A stretch of DNA of 64,000 bases from Burkholderia lata (GCF_000012945.1 NC_007510.1:310001-374000), one strand, 5' to 3'. Shown: positions 21,564 through 32,059, numbered from the stretch's first letter. Translations and numbers: made by a program. The notes: generated by a model from the sequence alone, not told the origin.

Positions 21564-22913
21564 TTGGCTAACAGCCCGAGTCTTGCAAAACCCGGTCGAA
21601 GCACGGCGAAATTCGGCGATCTGCGCCGGCGAGCAATGTTCTTGCTCCTGGCGCTGATCGTCTATCGCATCGGCGCGCACATTCCCGTGCCGGGCATCGA
21701 TCCGGATCAACTGGCAAAGCTGTTCCAGAGCCAGGCGGGCGGCATCCTGGGCATGTTCAACATGTTCTCGGGTGGCGCGCTTTCCCGCTTCACGATCTTT
21801 GCGCTGGGGATCATGCCGTACATCTCGGCGTCGATCATCATGCAGTTGCTGGCGATCGTATCGCCGCAGCTCGAGGCGCTGAAGAAGGAAGGGCAGGCAG
21901 GGCAACGGAAGATCACGCAGTACACGCGGTATTTCACCGTGGTGCTCGCGACCTTCCAGGCGTTCGGTATCGCGGCTGCGCTGGAAAACCAGCCGGGCCT
22001 CGTCACTGACCCCGGCATGCTGTTCCGTCTGACGACGGTCGTGACGCTGGTTACGGGCACGATGTTCCTGATGTGGCTCGGCGAGCAAATTACCGAGCGT
22101 GGTCTGGGCAACGGTATCTCGATCATCATCTTCGGCGGGATCGCAGCAGGGTTCCCGAATGCCGTCGGTGGGTTGTTCGAGCTGGTGCGTACGGGTTCGA
22201 TGAGCATCATTTCGGCGATCATCATCGTCGTTCTGATTGCCGCGGTGACTTACCTGGTCGTGTTCATCGAACGCGGTCAGCGCAAGATCCTCGTGAACTA
22301 CGCGAAGCGCCAGGTCGGCAACAAGATCTACGGTGGGCAGTCGTCGCATCTGCCGCTGAAGCTGAACATGTCGGGTGTGATTCCGCCGATCTTCGCATCG
22401 TCGATCATTCTGTTCCCGGCAACGATTCTCGGCTGGTTCAGTACCGGTCAGCCGACGGGAAGCTGGATTTCCAATACGTTGCATAACGTTGCGGAAGCGC
22501 TGAAGCCGGGCCAGCCGGTCTATGTGCTGCTGTACACGCTGGCGATCGTGTTTTTCTGCTTCTTCTACACCGCACTGGTGTTCAACAGCAGGGAAACCGC
22601 GGACAACCTGAAGAAGAGCGGCGCGTTTGTTCCGGGCATCCGTCCGGGCGATCAGACCGCACGATATATCGACCGCATCCTCACGCGTCTGACGCTGGCC
22701 GGTGCGATCTACATCGTCTTCGTGTGTCTGCTGCCGGAGTTTCTGGTGCTGCGCTGGAACGTGCCGTTTTATTTTGGTGGAACGTCGCTGCTGATCATTG
22801 TCGTCGTCACGATGGACTTTATGGCGCAGGTGCAGTCGTACGTTATGTCGCAACAGTATGAGTCACTGCTCAAGAAGGCGAACTTCAAGGGCGGCAACAT
22901 CCCGATGCGTTAA
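21564..22913 (+). CDS. secY: Sec translocon channel subunit SecY
   Basis: SecY is the pore of the inner-membrane protein translocase. The 449-residue protein has ten predicted hydrophobic segments starting with the one near residues 25-45 ([20 protein letters not shown]), and the plug-region [23 protein letters not shown] is conserved. The start is a TTG (TTGGCTAACAGC) preceded by GGAGAAGG; the rare initiation codon may lower SecY output relative to the ribosomal proteins. infA follows after five bases. Confidence 0.97.
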   Translation: MANSPSLAKPGRSTAKFGDLRRRAMFLLLALIVYRIGAHIPVPGIDPDQLAKLFQSQAGGILGMFNMFSGGALSRFTIFALGIMPYISASIIMQLLAIVSPQLEALKKEGQAGQRKITQYTRYFTVVLATFQAFGIAAALENQPGLVTDPGMLFRLTTVVTLVTGTMFLMWLGEQITERGLGNGISIIIFGGIAAGFPNAVGGLFELVRTGSMSIISAIIIVVLIAAVTYLVVFIERGQRKILVNYAKRQVGNKIYGGQSSHLPLKLNMSGVIPPIFASSIILFPATILGWFSTGQPTGSWISNTLHNVAEALKPGQPVYVLLYTLAIVFFCFFYTALVFNSRETADNLKKSGAFVPGIRPGDQTARYIDRILTRLTLAGAIYIVFVCLLPEFLVLRWNVPFYFGGTSLLIIVVVTMDFMAQVQSYVMSQQYESLLKKANFKGGNIPMR

Positions 22914-22918
22914 GGACT

Positions 22919-23137
22919 ATGGCCAAAGACGATGTAATCCAGATGCAGGGTGAGGTGATCGAAAACCTCCCGAATGCGACCTTCCGTGTGAAGCTGGAAA
23001 ACGGCCATGTCGTGTTGGGTCATATTTCCGGGAAGATGCGGATGCACTACATCCGCATCCTGCCTGGCGACAAGGTGACGGTTGAGTTGACGCCTTACGA
23101 TCTGTCTCGTGCGCGGATCGTGTTCCGGGCGAAGTGA
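22919..23137 (+). CDS. infA: Translation initiation factor IF-1
   Basis: IF-1 is an OB-fold protein that occupies the A site during initiation. The 72-residue protein [19 protein letters not shown] carries the conserved [16 protein letters not shown] motif. Its place between secY and rpmJ is typical of betaproteobacteria, unlike E. coli where infA is elsewhere. Burkholderia often has a second infA copy outside this region. Confidence 0.97.
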   Translation: MAKDDVIQMQGEVIENLPNATFRVKLENGHVVLGHISGKMRMHYIRILPGDKVTVELTPYDLSRARIVFRAK

Positions 23138-23157
23138 TTTGAAAAAAGGGTATTATC

Positions 23158-23274
23158 ATGAAAGTGATGGCATCGGTTAAGCGCATTTGCCGCAATTGCA
23201 AGATCATCAAGCGCAAGGGCGTCGTTCGCGTGATCTGCAGCTCGGATCCGCGCCACAAGCAGCGCCAAGGCTGA
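23158..23274 (+). CDS. rpmJ: 50S ribosomal protein L36 (zinc-binding type)
   Basis: This 38-residue gene encodes [20 protein letters not shown] followed by the C-terminal part with Cys and His. Cys11, Cys14, Cys27 and His33 form the zinc site, so it is the C-plus form. L36 binds 23S rRNA near the L7/L12 stalk base. It lies 20 bases after infA with an AAGGG ribosome binding site and 38 bases before rpsM. Confidence 0.96.
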
Positions 23275-23312
23275 CCGCGCGTTTGTTTGCGCTTTTTGTT
23301 TGAGGAAAAACA

Positions 23313-23678
23313 ATGGCTCGTATCGCAGGGGTTAACATCCCGAATCACCAGCACACCGAGATCGGCCTGACGGCAATCTTTGGTGTCGGCCGCACCCGTT
23401 CGCGCAGCATCTGCGTGGCAGCTGGCGTCGATTTTTCGAAGAAGGTCAAGGACTTGACCGACGCAGACTTGGAAAAGCTGCGTGAAGAAGTGGGCAAGTT
23501 TGTCGTCGAAGGCGATCTGCGCCGTGAAGTGACGATGAACATCAAGCGCCTGATGGACCTCGGTTGCTACCGTGGCGTTCGTCATCGCAAGGGCCTGCCG
23601 ATGCGCGGTCAGCGTACGCGTACGAACGCACGTACTCGCAAGGGTCCGCGTCGTGCAGCGCAAGCGCTGAAGAAGTAA
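23313..23678 (+). CDS. rpsM: 30S ribosomal protein S13
   Basis: S13 is a 30S head protein contacting the P-site tRNA and 50S bridges. The 121-residue protein begins [20 protein letters not shown] and ends with the signature [18 protein letters not shown]. It is the first gene of the alpha cluster, preceded by GAGGAAAAACA. Confidence 0.98.
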   Translation: MARIAGVNIPNHQHTEIGLTAIFGVGRTRSRSICVAAGVDFSKKVKDLTDADLEKLREEVGKFVVEGDLRREVTMNIKRLMDLGCYRGVRHRKGLPMRGQRTRTNARTRKGPRRAAQALKK

Positions 23679-23706
23679 GCGGAACTGACAGTTACAGGAA
23701 AACGTA

Positions 23707-24108
23707 ATGGCTAAGGCTTCGAACACCGCGGCGCAACGCGTTCGCAAGAAGGTTAAGAAGAACGTCGCTGAAGGCGTGGTTCACGTTCACGCGTCGTTCA
23801 ACAACACGATCATCACGATCACCGATCGCCAAGGCAATGCACTGGCATGGGCGACGTCGGGCGGTCAGGGCTTCAAGGGCTCGCGCAAATCGACGCCGTT
23901 CGCTGCCCAGGTCGCAGCCGAGTCGGCTGGCCGCGTCGCGATGGAATACGGCGTGAAGAATCTGGAAGTGCGGATCAAGGGCCCGGGCCCGGGTCGTGAG
24001 TCGGCAGTGCGCGCACTGCACGGCCTCGGCATCAAGATCACCGCGATTTCGGACGTCACCCCGATTCCGCACAACGGCTGCCGTCCGCCGAAGCGTCGTC
24101 GTATCTAA
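23707..24108 (+). CDS. rpsK: 30S ribosomal protein S11
   Basis: S11 lies on the 30S platform near the E site. The 133-residue protein has [21 protein letters not shown] and the C-terminal signature [19 protein letters not shown]. It lies 28 bases after rpsM. The spacer to rpsD is 154 bases and contains a palindromic hairpin. Confidence 0.98.
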
Positions 24109-24112
24109 AGGT

Positions 24113-24136
24113 GTGCTGGCACGTTCGTGCTAGCAC
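24113..24136 (+). promoter_or_regulatory. Hairpin in the rpsK-rpsD spacer
   Basis: GTGCTGGCAC (24113-24122) and GTGCTAGCAC (24127-24136) form a 10-bp near-perfect hairpin with a four-base loop, five bases after the rpsK stop. No T tract follows directly. It may be an RNA processing or attenuation element in the alpha operon. Confidence 0.4.
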
Positions 24137-24262
24137 ATTGCCTGTCGCCGCTCAGCGTCGACGGGCGTTGCTTTTTTGATTGACTAAGCCCACCGTTCGC
24201 CCCAAAGGGCGCGAACTAGCGCGGATTCAGATCTGCGTGACTGATTGATAGAGGAATGCAAA

Positions 24263-24886
24263 GTGGCACGTTATATCGGCCCGAAGGCCAAGCTGTCCCG
24301 CCGTGAAGGCACCGACCTGTTCCTGAAGAGCGCACGTCGCTCGCTCGCCGACAAGTGCAAGCTCGACAGCAAGCCGGGTCAGCACGGCCGTACCTCGGGC
24401 GCACGTACGTCCGACTACGGTACGCAGCTGCGCGAAAAGCAGAAGGTCAAGCGTATCTACGGCGTGCTGGAACGTCAGTTCCGCCGTTACTTCGCTGAAG
24501 CCGACCGCCGCAAGGGCAACACGGGTGAAAACCTGCTGCAACTGCTCGAGTCGCGCCTCGACAACGTCGTGTATCGCATGGGCTTCGGCTCGACCCGCGC
24601 TGAAGCGCGTCAGCTGGTGAGCCACAAGTCGATCACCGTGAACGGCGTCGTTGCGAACGTCCCGTCGCAGCAAGTGAAGTCGGGTGACGTCGTCGCGATC
24701 CGCGAAAAGGCGAAGAAGCAAGCGCGTATCGTCGAAGCGCTGTCGCTGGCTGAGCAAGGCGGCATGCCGAGCTGGGTTGCAGTCGATGCGAAGAAGTTCG
24801 AAGGCACGTTCAAGCAAATGCCGGAACGCGCTGAAATCGCAGGCGACATCAACGAAAGCCTGATCGTCGAATTGTATTCGCGTTAA
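24263..24886 (+). CDS. rpsD: 30S ribosomal protein S4
   Basis: S4 is a primary 16S rRNA-binding protein and, in E. coli, the translational repressor of the alpha operon. The 207-residue protein starts at a GTG preceded by GAGGAATGCAAA and reads [20 protein letters not shown]. Only one cysteine is present, so it is the zinc-free form. The S4 RNA-binding domain ([29 protein letters not shown]) spans about residues 97-130. Confidence 0.98.
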   Translation: MARYIGPKAKLSRREGTDLFLKSARRSLADKCKLDSKPGQHGRTSGARTSDYGTQLREKQKVKRIYGVLERQFRRYFAEADRRKGNTGENLLQLLESRLDNVVYRMGFGSTRAEARQLVSHKSITVNGVVANVPSQQVKSGDVVAIREKAKKQARIVEALSLAEQGGMPSWVAVDAKKFEGTFKQMPERAEIAGDINESLIVELYSR

Positions 24887-24897
24887 TCCGATTGACG

Positions 24898-24947
24898 GCC
24901 GAGGTACCCCGATTGCGTTGCGCAAGGAGGGGCCTCGGCTGTTTATT
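24898..24947 (+). terminator. Attenuator-like hairpin between rpsD and rpoA
   Basis: GCCGAGG (24898-24904) pairs with CCTCGGC (24933-24939), with an inner CCCC/GGGG helix, and is followed by a broken T-rich run TGTTTATTTT. The weak T tract suggests partial termination or an RNA-stability stem rather than a full stop. Confidence 0.5.
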
Positions 24948-25010
24948 TTCTGGTTGTTACCGGTCAGCCTTATCGGTGTAACGAGCCGAGGGTATTGAAA
25001 AGGAAAGCCC

Positions 25011-25988
25011 ATGCAAACCAGTTTGCTGAAACCCAAGATCATCGCCGTGGAATCGCTGGGCGAGAACCACGCGAGGGTGGTCATGGAACCGTTCGAACGC
25101 GGTTACGGCCATACCTTGGGCAATGCGCTGCGTCGCGTGCTGCTGTCGTCGATGGTTGGCTACGCGCCGACCGAAGTGACGATCGCGGGCGTGGTGCACG
25201 AGTACTCGACGCTGGATGGCGTGCAGGAAGACGTCGTCAACCTGCTGCTGAACCTGAAGGGCGTGGTGTTCAAGCTGCATAACCGTGACGAAGTGACGGT
25301 TACGCTGCGCAAGGAAGGTGAAGGCGTTGTCACGGCCGGCGATATCGAGCTGGCTCACGACTGCGAAGTCATCAACCCGAATCACGTGATTGCGCACCTG
25401 TCGAAGGGCGGCAAGCTCGACGTTCAGATCAAGATCGAGAAGGGTCGCGGCTATGTGCCCGGCAACGTCCGTCGCTACGGCGAAGACACGGCCAAGATCA
25501 TCGGCCGCATCGTCCTCGACGCATCGTTCTCGCCGGTTCGCCGCGTGAGCTACGCTGTCGAAAGCGCACGTGTCGAGCAGCGTACCGACCTCGACAAGCT
25601 CGTGATGAACATCGAGACGAGCGGTGTGATCACGCCGGAAGAAGCGATCCGTCAATCGGCCCGCATCCTGGTCGACCAGCTGTCCGTGTTCGCGGCGCTG
25701 GAAGGCACGGAAACGGCAGCCGAAGCGCCGTCGCGTGCACCGCAGATCGATCCGATCCTGCTGCGTCCGGTGGACGATCTCGAGCTGACGGTTCGTTCGG
25801 CGAACTGCCTGAAGGCCGAGAACATCTACTACATCGGCGACCTGATCCAGCGCACGGAAAACGAGCTGCTGAAGACGCCGAACCTCGGTCGCAAGTCGCT
25901 CAACGAGATCAAGGAAGTGCTCGCTTCGCGCGGTCTCACGCTGGGCATGAAGCTCGAGAACTGGCCGCCGGCTGGTCTCGACAAGTAA
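25011..25988 (+). CDS. rpoA: RNA polymerase alpha subunit
   Basis: Alpha dimerises to nucleate core polymerase assembly, and its C-terminal domain binds UP elements and activators. The 325-residue protein has the N-terminal dimerisation domain ([21 protein letters not shown], about residues 24-44) and the C-terminal domain with [35 protein letters not shown]. It lies in the usual place between rpsD and rplQ, but a strong terminator follows it. Confidence 0.99.
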
Positions 25989-26012
25989 GCCTGGTTGATG
26001 CTGTAGTTGGCA

Positions 26013-26054
26013 AAGATGCGGATTTTCCTTTAAAATCCGCATCTTGCTTTTTTT
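26013..26054 (+). terminator. Strong terminator between rpoA and rplQ
   Basis: A perfect 14-bp stem (AAGATGCGGATTTT, 26013-26026, with AAAATCCGCATCTT, 26032-26045), a five-base loop and a run of T (26048-26054, after GC) form a near-ideal intrinsic terminator. It would separate rplQ from the alpha transcript unless read-through is substantial. Confidence 0.9.
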
Positions 26055-26126
26055 CGCTACCGGCCCGTGCACCCTTCGAGGTGCGATAGAAGAGCTGGAT
26101 CAAAACTTTGAATCAAGGAAACTGAA

Positions 26127-26522
26127 ATGCGCCATCGTCATGGTCTGCGGAAACTGAACCGCACGAGCAGCCACCGTCTGGCTATGCTCCGTAACATGTC
26201 CAACTCGCTGATCGAGCACGAAGTCATCAAGACGACGCTGCCGAAGGCGAAGGAACTCCGTAAAGTCGTCGAGCCGCTGATCACGCTCGGCAAGAAGCCG
26301 TCGCTGGCAAACCGTCGCCTGGCGTTCAACCGCCTGCGCGATCGTGACTCGGTGGCGAAGCTGTTCGACGTGCTCGGTCCGCGTTTCGCGAACCGTCCGG
26401 GCGGCTACCTGCGCGTGCTGAAGTTCGGCTTCCGCGTGGGCGACAACGCACCGATGGCACTGGTCGAGCTGCTCGATCGTCCGGAAGTCGACGAAACGGA
26501 AAACGTGCAAGAAGCTGAGTAA
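26127..26522 (+). CDS. rplQ: 50S ribosomal protein L17
   Basis: L17 lies near the exit tunnel. The 131-residue protein begins [24 protein letters not shown], the family signature. It has an AAGGAAACTGAA ribosome binding site. It lies 138 bases after rpoA, beyond a strong terminator, and no clear promoter is visible in the 70 bases between, so its expression may rely on read-through. Confidence 0.98.
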   Translation: MRHRHGLRKLNRTSSHRLAMLRNMSNSLIEHEVIKTTLPKAKELRKVVEPLITLGKKPSLANRRLAFNRLRDRDSVAKLFDVLGPRFANRPGGYLRVLKFGFRVGDNAPMALVELLDRPEVDETENVQEAE

Positions 26523-26546
26523 GCTTCCGGTACGCAGCAGTATCTG

Positions 26547-26583
26547 AAAGGGGCCGAGCGATTGCTTGGCCCTTTTTGTTTTT
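26547..26583 (+). terminator. Terminator after rplQ
   Basis: AAAGGGGCCGAGC (26547-26559) and GCTTGGCCCTTTT (26564-26576) form a long stem followed by TTTTTGTTTTT. It ends the ribosomal protein block. Confidence 0.9.
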
Positions 26584-26724
26584 CCGGCGCCGGCTGCGAT
26601 CGATTGTCGCAGGGCGGTGCCGGCAGCGTTGCGCGGGCTGCGCTACGATACGGGGCAGCCGGCGCGCTCCCCAGATGGACAATCCGCGTCGGCAGGAGCC
26701 GATAGACCAGCCAGGAGGGCGCGG

Positions 26725-27051
26725 ATGATAGTGGTGCTGATGCTGACGACGGTGCCCGATGCCGAGACCGCCAAGGTGCTTTCAGACGGCGCGCTCGATG
26801 CCCGGCTTGCCGCGTGCGTGTCGGAGCTCGGTGCGATCAAGTCGCGCTATCACTGGCAGGGCAAGGTCGAAACGGCCGACGAGATCCAGTTGCTGTTCAA
26901 GACGAGCCCCGTGCGGGCGCTCGAACTGGAGCGATTTATTCTCGCGCATCATCCTTACGAGACGCCCGAAATCGTCTCGTGGCAGACGACGGCATCGGCC
27001 GCGTACGGCCAGTGGGTGACCAGCGAAACTCAACGTCTATTTCATGTTTAA
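26725..27051 (+). CDS. cutA: Divalent-ion tolerance protein CutA
   Basis: CutA is a small trimeric PII-like protein linked to tolerance of copper and other divalent ions; its exact biochemical role is unsettled. From the ATG preceded by AGGAGG (26713-26718) it has 108 residues, the family length; the longer upstream frame is not used. The family signature HHPYETPEIV (about residues 73-82) and the ferredoxin-like pattern are seen. It overlaps dsbD by eight bases, the same pairing found in E. coli. Confidence 0.95.
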   Translation: MIVVLMLTTVPDAETAKVLSDGALDARLAACVSELGAIKSRYHWQGKVETADEIQLLFKTSPVRALELERFILAHHPYETPEIVSWQTTASAAYGQWVTSETQRLFHV

Positions 27052-28897
27052 CGGTATGGCGCTTCCCGTGCGCGTGCGCGCGCTGCGGTTCCTCGCAGTC
27101 CTGTTGTCGTTCATGCTCGTGCTGGGCGGCCTGTCGGTCGCGCGCGCGGCCGACGATTTCCTCGATCCGTCGGTTGCGTTCAAGTTCAGTGCGAGCGAAT
27201 CGCCGGGACAGGTGGACGTCCGCTTCAAGGTCGCCAACGGCTACTACCTGTACCGCGAGCGGTTCGCGTTCGCGGTAAAGAGCGGGCAGGCGACGCTTGG
27301 CGATCCGCAATTCCCGGCCGGCCACGTGAAGTTCGACCAGACGTTCCAGAAGAACGTCGAGACCTACCGTGACGAAGTCGTCGTGCACGTGCCCGTCAAG
27401 CAGGCGTCGGGCCCATTCGAGCTCGCGGTGACATCGCAGGGGTGTGCGGACGAAGGCATCTGCTATCCGCCGGCCGAGCACGTCGTGAAGGTCGACGGCG
27501 CCGCGCTGGGTGCTGCTTCGTCACCGTCGTCCGGCGATGCGGCTGCCGCCGGCAGCTGGTTCGACAAGGTCACGAGCGCCGATTTCGCGCAGTCGCTGCT
27601 CGAAGGGCACGGCTTCTTCACGATCGTCGCCCTGTATTTCGTCGCGGGCGTCGTGTTGAGCCTCCTTCCGTGCTCGTACCCGATGATCCCGATCGTGTCG
27701 GCGATCATCATCGGCCAGGGCACGCGGGCGACGCATGCGCGCGGCTTCGCGTTGTCGCTGACCTACGTGGTCGGCATGGCGCTGGTCTATACGGTGCTCG
27801 GCATCGCCGCGGCGCTGGTCGGCCAGGGCCTCGGTGCGTGGCTGCAGAACCCGTGGGTGCTCGGCGCGTTCGGCGTGCTGCTGACCGCGTTCGCCGTCTC
27901 GCTGATCTCGGGCAAGGACATCGCGCTGCCCGCGCGCTGGCAGAACGGCGCAGCCGAGGCATCGGGCGCGCGCCAGGGCGGCCATTTCGTCGCGGTCGCG
28001 GCGATGGGCGCGCTGTCCGCGCTGGTCGTCGGCGCATGCATGACGGCGCCGCTGTTCGCGGTGCTCGCTTTCATTGCGCACACGGGCAATGCGCTGCTCG
28101 GCGGTGCCGCGCTGTTCGCGATGGGGCTGGGGCTGGGCGTGCCGCTGCTGGTCGTCGGCGTCGGCGCCGGGACGGTGCTGCCGCGCGCCGGCGCATGGAT
28201 GGACGGCGTGAAGGTGTTCTTCGGCATCGTGCTGCTCGCGGCCGCGCTGTGGATCGTGTGGCCGGTGCTGGCCGGTGGCCTGAAGATGGTGCTCGCTGCG
28301 TTGTGGCTGCTGATCGCGGCCGCGGCGCTCGGGCTGTTCACGCCGAATGCCGGCGCCACGTCTATCTGGCGTCGTCTCGGCCGTGGCGTAGGCGCGGCAC
28401 TCGCAATCTGGGCGGCCACGCTGCTCGTCGGCCTGGCCGCGGGATCGACCGACCCGGTCAAGCCGCTGGCGGTGCTGGCAGCACGCACGGTTGCGTCGGG
28501 CGGCGCTGCGACGGCGGGTGCGGCCGCCGCGCAGGACGGGCCTGCATTCGCATCGGTGCGCTCGAGTGGCGAACTCGACACGCTGCTGAAAACGTCGGGC
28601 CAGCCCGTGATGCTCGACTTCTACGCCGACTGGTGTGTGAGCTGCAAGGAGATGGAGCATCTGACGTTTACCGACGCGCGCGTGCAGGCGCGGCTCGCGC
28701 AGCTTCACCTCGTGCGCGCGGATGTCACCGCGAACAACCCGGACGACCAGGCGCTGCTGAAGCGTTTCAACCTGTTCGGGCCGCCGGGCATCATCTTCTT
28801 CGATCGCAACGGCAACGAAATCGGGCGCGTGGTCGGCTATCAGGCCGCTGAGACGTTCCTGCGCAGCCTCGACCGGGCTGCGGTCCCGACGGTATGA
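27044..28897 (+). CDS. dsbD: Thiol:disulfide interchange protein DsbD
   Basis: DsbD passes electrons from cytoplasmic thioredoxin to periplasmic DsbC and cytochrome c maturation factors. The 617-residue protein has a signal peptide (residues 1-36, cleaved near ARAAD), an N-terminal alpha domain with the CADEGICYPP redox pair, eight membrane segments (about 185-475) with Cys in LLPCSYP and GACMTAP, and a C-terminal thioredoxin domain with the active site CVSC (in DWCVSCKEME). It is translationally coupled to cutA and functionally fits the cytochrome c genes downstream. Confidence 0.97.
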   Translation: MFNGMALPVRVRALRFLAVLLSFMLVLGGLSVARAADDFLDPSVAFKFSASESPGQVDVRFKVANGYYLYRERFAFAVKSGQATLGDPQFPAGHVKFDQTFQKNVETYRDEVVVHVPVKQASGPFELAVTSQGCADEGICYPPAEHVVKVDGAALGAASSPSSGDAAAAGSWFDKVTSADFAQSLLEGHGFFTIVALYFVAGVVLSLLPCSYPMIPIVSAIIIGQGTRATHARGFALSLTYVVGMALVYTVLGIAAALVGQGLGAWLQNPWVLGAFGVLLTAFAVSLISGKDIALPARWQNGAAEASGARQGGHFVAVAAMGALSALVVGACMTAPLFAVLAFIAHTGNALLGGAALFAMGLGLGVPLLVVGVGAGTVLPRAGAWMDGVKVFFGIVLLAAALWIVWPVLAGGLKMVLAALWLLIAAAALGLFTPNAGATSIWRRLGRGVGAALAIWAATLLVGLAAGSTDPVKPLAVLAARTVASGGAATAGAAAAQDGPAFASVRSSGELDTLLKTSGQPVMLDFYADWCVSCKEMEHLTFTDARVQARLAQLHLVRADVTANNPDDQALLKRFNLFGPPGIIFFDRNGNEIGRVVGYQAAETFLRSLDRAAVPTV

Positions 28898-28988
28898 CTG
28901 TAGGTATCGCGAGCGTGCTGGTGGCGAACCGGCGCGTTGGCGCGGCCTGAGCTGACGATCGACAAGGGCAGACGGTCCCGATCGACCG

Positions 28989-29030
28989 CAAAAAAACGGC
29001 GGGACACCGAGGTGTCCCGCCGTTTTGCTT
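28989..29030. terminator. Bidirectional terminator between dsbD and hemB
   Basis: The arms 28993-29008 and 29011-29026 are perfect 16-base reverse complements (ACGGCGGGACACC core) flanked by A and T runs. It serves the convergent dsbD and hemB transcripts. Confidence 0.9.
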
Positions 29031-29049
29031 TCCGCCTGCCGGCGGGCAA

Positions 29050-30121
<1,072 letters not shown>

Positions 30122-30127
30122 ATAGCG

Positions 30128-30234
30128 ATCGAGCGGCACGCGTCGCGTGCAGCTCCCCGCTTCTCCTCCCTGAGCGGGTGCCTGTCGTTTTTCGATTAGG
30201 CTGTTTGACCCGCCGTTCAACGGCGGGTTTTTTT
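30128..30234 (+). ncRNA. Candidate small RNA divergent from hemB
   Basis: Between hemB and engB, both on the minus strand, a plus-strand intrinsic terminator sits with no gene in front of it. The roughly 105-base interval can fold into three hairpins: GCACGCG/CGCGTGC (about 30136-30150), CCCGCT/AGCGGG (about 30157-30178), and the terminator CCCGCCG/CGGCGGG with seven T. A promoter-like sequence lies at the 5' end. No ORF fits the interval. The 5' end is an estimate. I do not recognise the RNA family. Confidence 0.5.
30208..30234 (+). terminator. Plus-strand intrinsic terminator with no upstream gene
   Basis: ACCCGCCG (30208-30215) and CGGCGGGT (30221-30228) with a five-base loop are followed by TTTTTTT. 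The opposite strand has no T tract, so it can only end plus-strand transcripts. Confidence 0.88.
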
Positions 30235-30300
30235 ATGAGCCGGCCGAAACCGCAGGCGCCGTCAGGTGCGCGCCGCCGATCCCGGCCGCGCGTTGCCCGA

Positions 30301-30960
30301 TCATTGTGCTACAGGCTCGCTTTTTTCGTCGGCGACGGACGGCCGCACCCAGCTTTCGATCAATTCGTGCGCCTCGTCGAGCCCAACGCGCTTCATCGCC
30401 GAGAACAGCTGAACCGTCAGCTTGCCCTGGACGCCCTGGTCACGATACGCATCGAGACCCTTTTGCGCGGTCCTCAGCGCGTTGATGCTTTCCTGCCGCG
30501 TCAATTTGTCGCACTTCGTCAGCAGCGTGTGGATCGGCTTGCCGGTCGGCACGAACCACTCGATCATGCGGCGATCGAGGTCGGTCAGCGGACGGCGCGA
30601 ATCCATCATCAGAATCAGGCCGCAAAGCTGCGAACGGGTCGCGAGGTAGGACGACAGCAGCATTTCCCAGTGGGCCTTGGCGGCACCGGGCACTTCCGCG
30701 TAGCCGTAGCCGGGCAGGTCGACGAGATTCGCGACGGGCTCGTCGGCCGGGCCGACGGAGAAGTAGTTGATATGCTGCGTGCGGCCGGGCGTCTTCGACG
30801 CGAAGGCGAGCCGCTTCTGGTTGCACAGCACGTTGATCGCCGTCGACTTGCCGGCATTCGAGCGGCCCGCGAACGCGATTTCCGGCTGGACCGTCGGCGG
30901 CAGGTCGCGCAGATGGTTGACGGTCGTGTAGAAGCGGGCTTGATGGAGCAGAAAGGCCAT
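30301..30960 (-). CDS. engB: Ribosome biogenesis GTPase EngB (YihA/YsxC)
   Basis: EngB is an essential TrmE-Era-EngA superfamily GTPase needed for 50S maturation. The 219-residue protein shows G1 GRSNAGKST (residues 32-40), G2 region [12 protein letters not shown]3 DLPGYG, G4 TKCDKL and G5 SAMKR. It is divergent from the cytochrome c4 gene; a palindromic -10-like sequence lies between them. Confidence 0.96.
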
Positions 30961-31040
30961 GGGAACCGGAAGGACGGGCGGCGCGAGCCGCTTGGTGGAG
31001 GCGGGGTAGCCCCGATAGGCGCGGGAGCTTTCAACACGAT

Positions 31041-31050
31041 ATTGTACAAT
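31041..31050. promoter_or_regulatory. Palindromic -10-like sequence between engB and cytochrome c4
   Basis: ATTGTACAAT is a perfect 10-base palindrome that reads TACAAT on both strands, in the 214-base divergent spacer. It could be a shared or bidirectional -10 region. No good -35 hexamer was found on either side. Confidence 0.35.
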
Positions 31051-31174
31051 ACGGCGGTTTTACCGAAGGCTACCGGGCGCCTGCCTCGCGCTTTTATGTA
31101 GCTTCTGCGGTAGACTGAACGCCGTCGTTTTTTGCAGAACCTCAAATTCCCACAAGACGAAACAGGGTGTGCGA

Positions 31175-31828
31175 ATGAATCGACTGTGCAAGTCTCTGAT
31201 GGTGCTTCAGGTTGCAGCAGGGTTCGTAGGTTTCGTAGCGGAGGCAAACGCGGCGGATGCGGCAAAGCCGGATCTCGACCGTGGCAAGGCAATTGCCGGG
31301 CAGGTTTGTGCGTCGTGTCACGGCGCCGACGGCAATAGCGCGTCGGGCAGTTTTCCGAAGCTTGCCGGCCAGCATCCCGAATATCTGGTCAAGCAGTTGA
31401 ACGACTTCAAGACGCAGCCGGGCGCGAAGGGGCCGGTGCGTACCAACGCGGTGATGGTCGGATTCGCGAGCGCGTTGAGCGCGGACGACATGCGCAACGT
31501 CGCCGCGTACTACGGGTCGCAGACGACGAAGCTCGGCACCGCGCGCGATGCGGCAACCGTGCCGATCGGCCAGAAGATCTATCGCGGCGGCATCGCGGAG
31601 AAGGGCGTACCCGCCTGCGCGAGTTGCCACGGGCCGACAGGGCAAGGGATCCCGGTCCAGTACCCGCGTCTGTCGGGGCAATGGGCCGATTACACGGTCG
31701 CGCAGTTGACCGCGTTCCAGCAGGGTGCCGGTGCGCGTAACAACAACGAGGCGATGCATCAGATCGCGACGCGGCTGTCGGACAACGAGATCAAGGCCGT
31801 CGCGGATTACATTGCGGGCCTGCGTTGA
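31175..31828 (+). CDS. Dihaem cytochrome c4
   Basis: This is a periplasmic electron carrier with two class I c-type haem domains, feeding terminal oxidases. A signal peptide (residues 1-28, ending EANAADA) is followed by two CASCHG haem-binding motifs, near residues 46-51 and 149-154, and a Met ligand region in each domain (NAVMVGF; NNEAMHQ). The ATG at 31175 was chosen over the GTG at 31169 because AGGG lies seven bases before it. The adjacent resB-ccsB genes attach haem to such proteins. Confidence 0.93.
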   Translation: MNRLCKSLMVLQVAAGFVGFVAEANAADAAKPDLDRGKAIAGQVCASCHGADGNSASGSFPKLAGQHPEYLVKQLNDFKTQPGAKGPVRTNAVMVGFASALSADDMRNVAAYYGSQTTKLGTARDAATVPIGQKIYRGGIAEKGVPACASCHGPTGQGIPVQYPRLSGQWADYTVAQLTAFQQGAGARNNNEAMHQIATRLSDNEIKAVADYIAGLR

Positions 31829-31886
31829 GCGGTCAGCCGCGAATGGAATGACCGGGCGCCCGAAGGGCGGCCGGAGTCAGAACAAG

Positions 31887-31931
31887 AAAAGGGTGGGGCG
31901 CCGCATGGTTGCGGTCGCCTTGCCCTTTTTT
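31887..31931 (+). terminator. Terminator after cytochrome c4
   Basis: AAAAGGG and CCCTTTTT enclose an inner GGCG/CGCC and CCGC/GCGG helix, followed by TTTTTT. It lies 58 bases after the stop codon. Confidence 0.8.
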
Positions 31932-31991
31932 GTTGTCAGCACTCGCCGGGCCGAGCCATGCCAAGCCAGGATGAAGAGGCATGCCGGGAAT

Positions 31992-32044
31992 GGGGGGCTG
32001 TGCTCCCCAAAGCGAACATAGTGAGCGTTGGGGGCTGTTTCCCC
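31992..32044 (+). promoter_or_regulatory. Structured leader of resB with alternative hairpins
   Basis: Hairpin A (31992-32008, GGGGGGC/GCTCCCC) and hairpin C (32031-32044, GGGG/CCCC) each share bases with hairpin B (32005-32033, CCCCAA/TTGGGG). B and A+C exclude each other, as in attenuator or riboswitch-like leaders. It ends 15 bases before the resB ATG. Function is inferred from the pairing only. Confidence 0.4.
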
Positions 32045-32059
32045 TTAGTCGGAGTTTGA

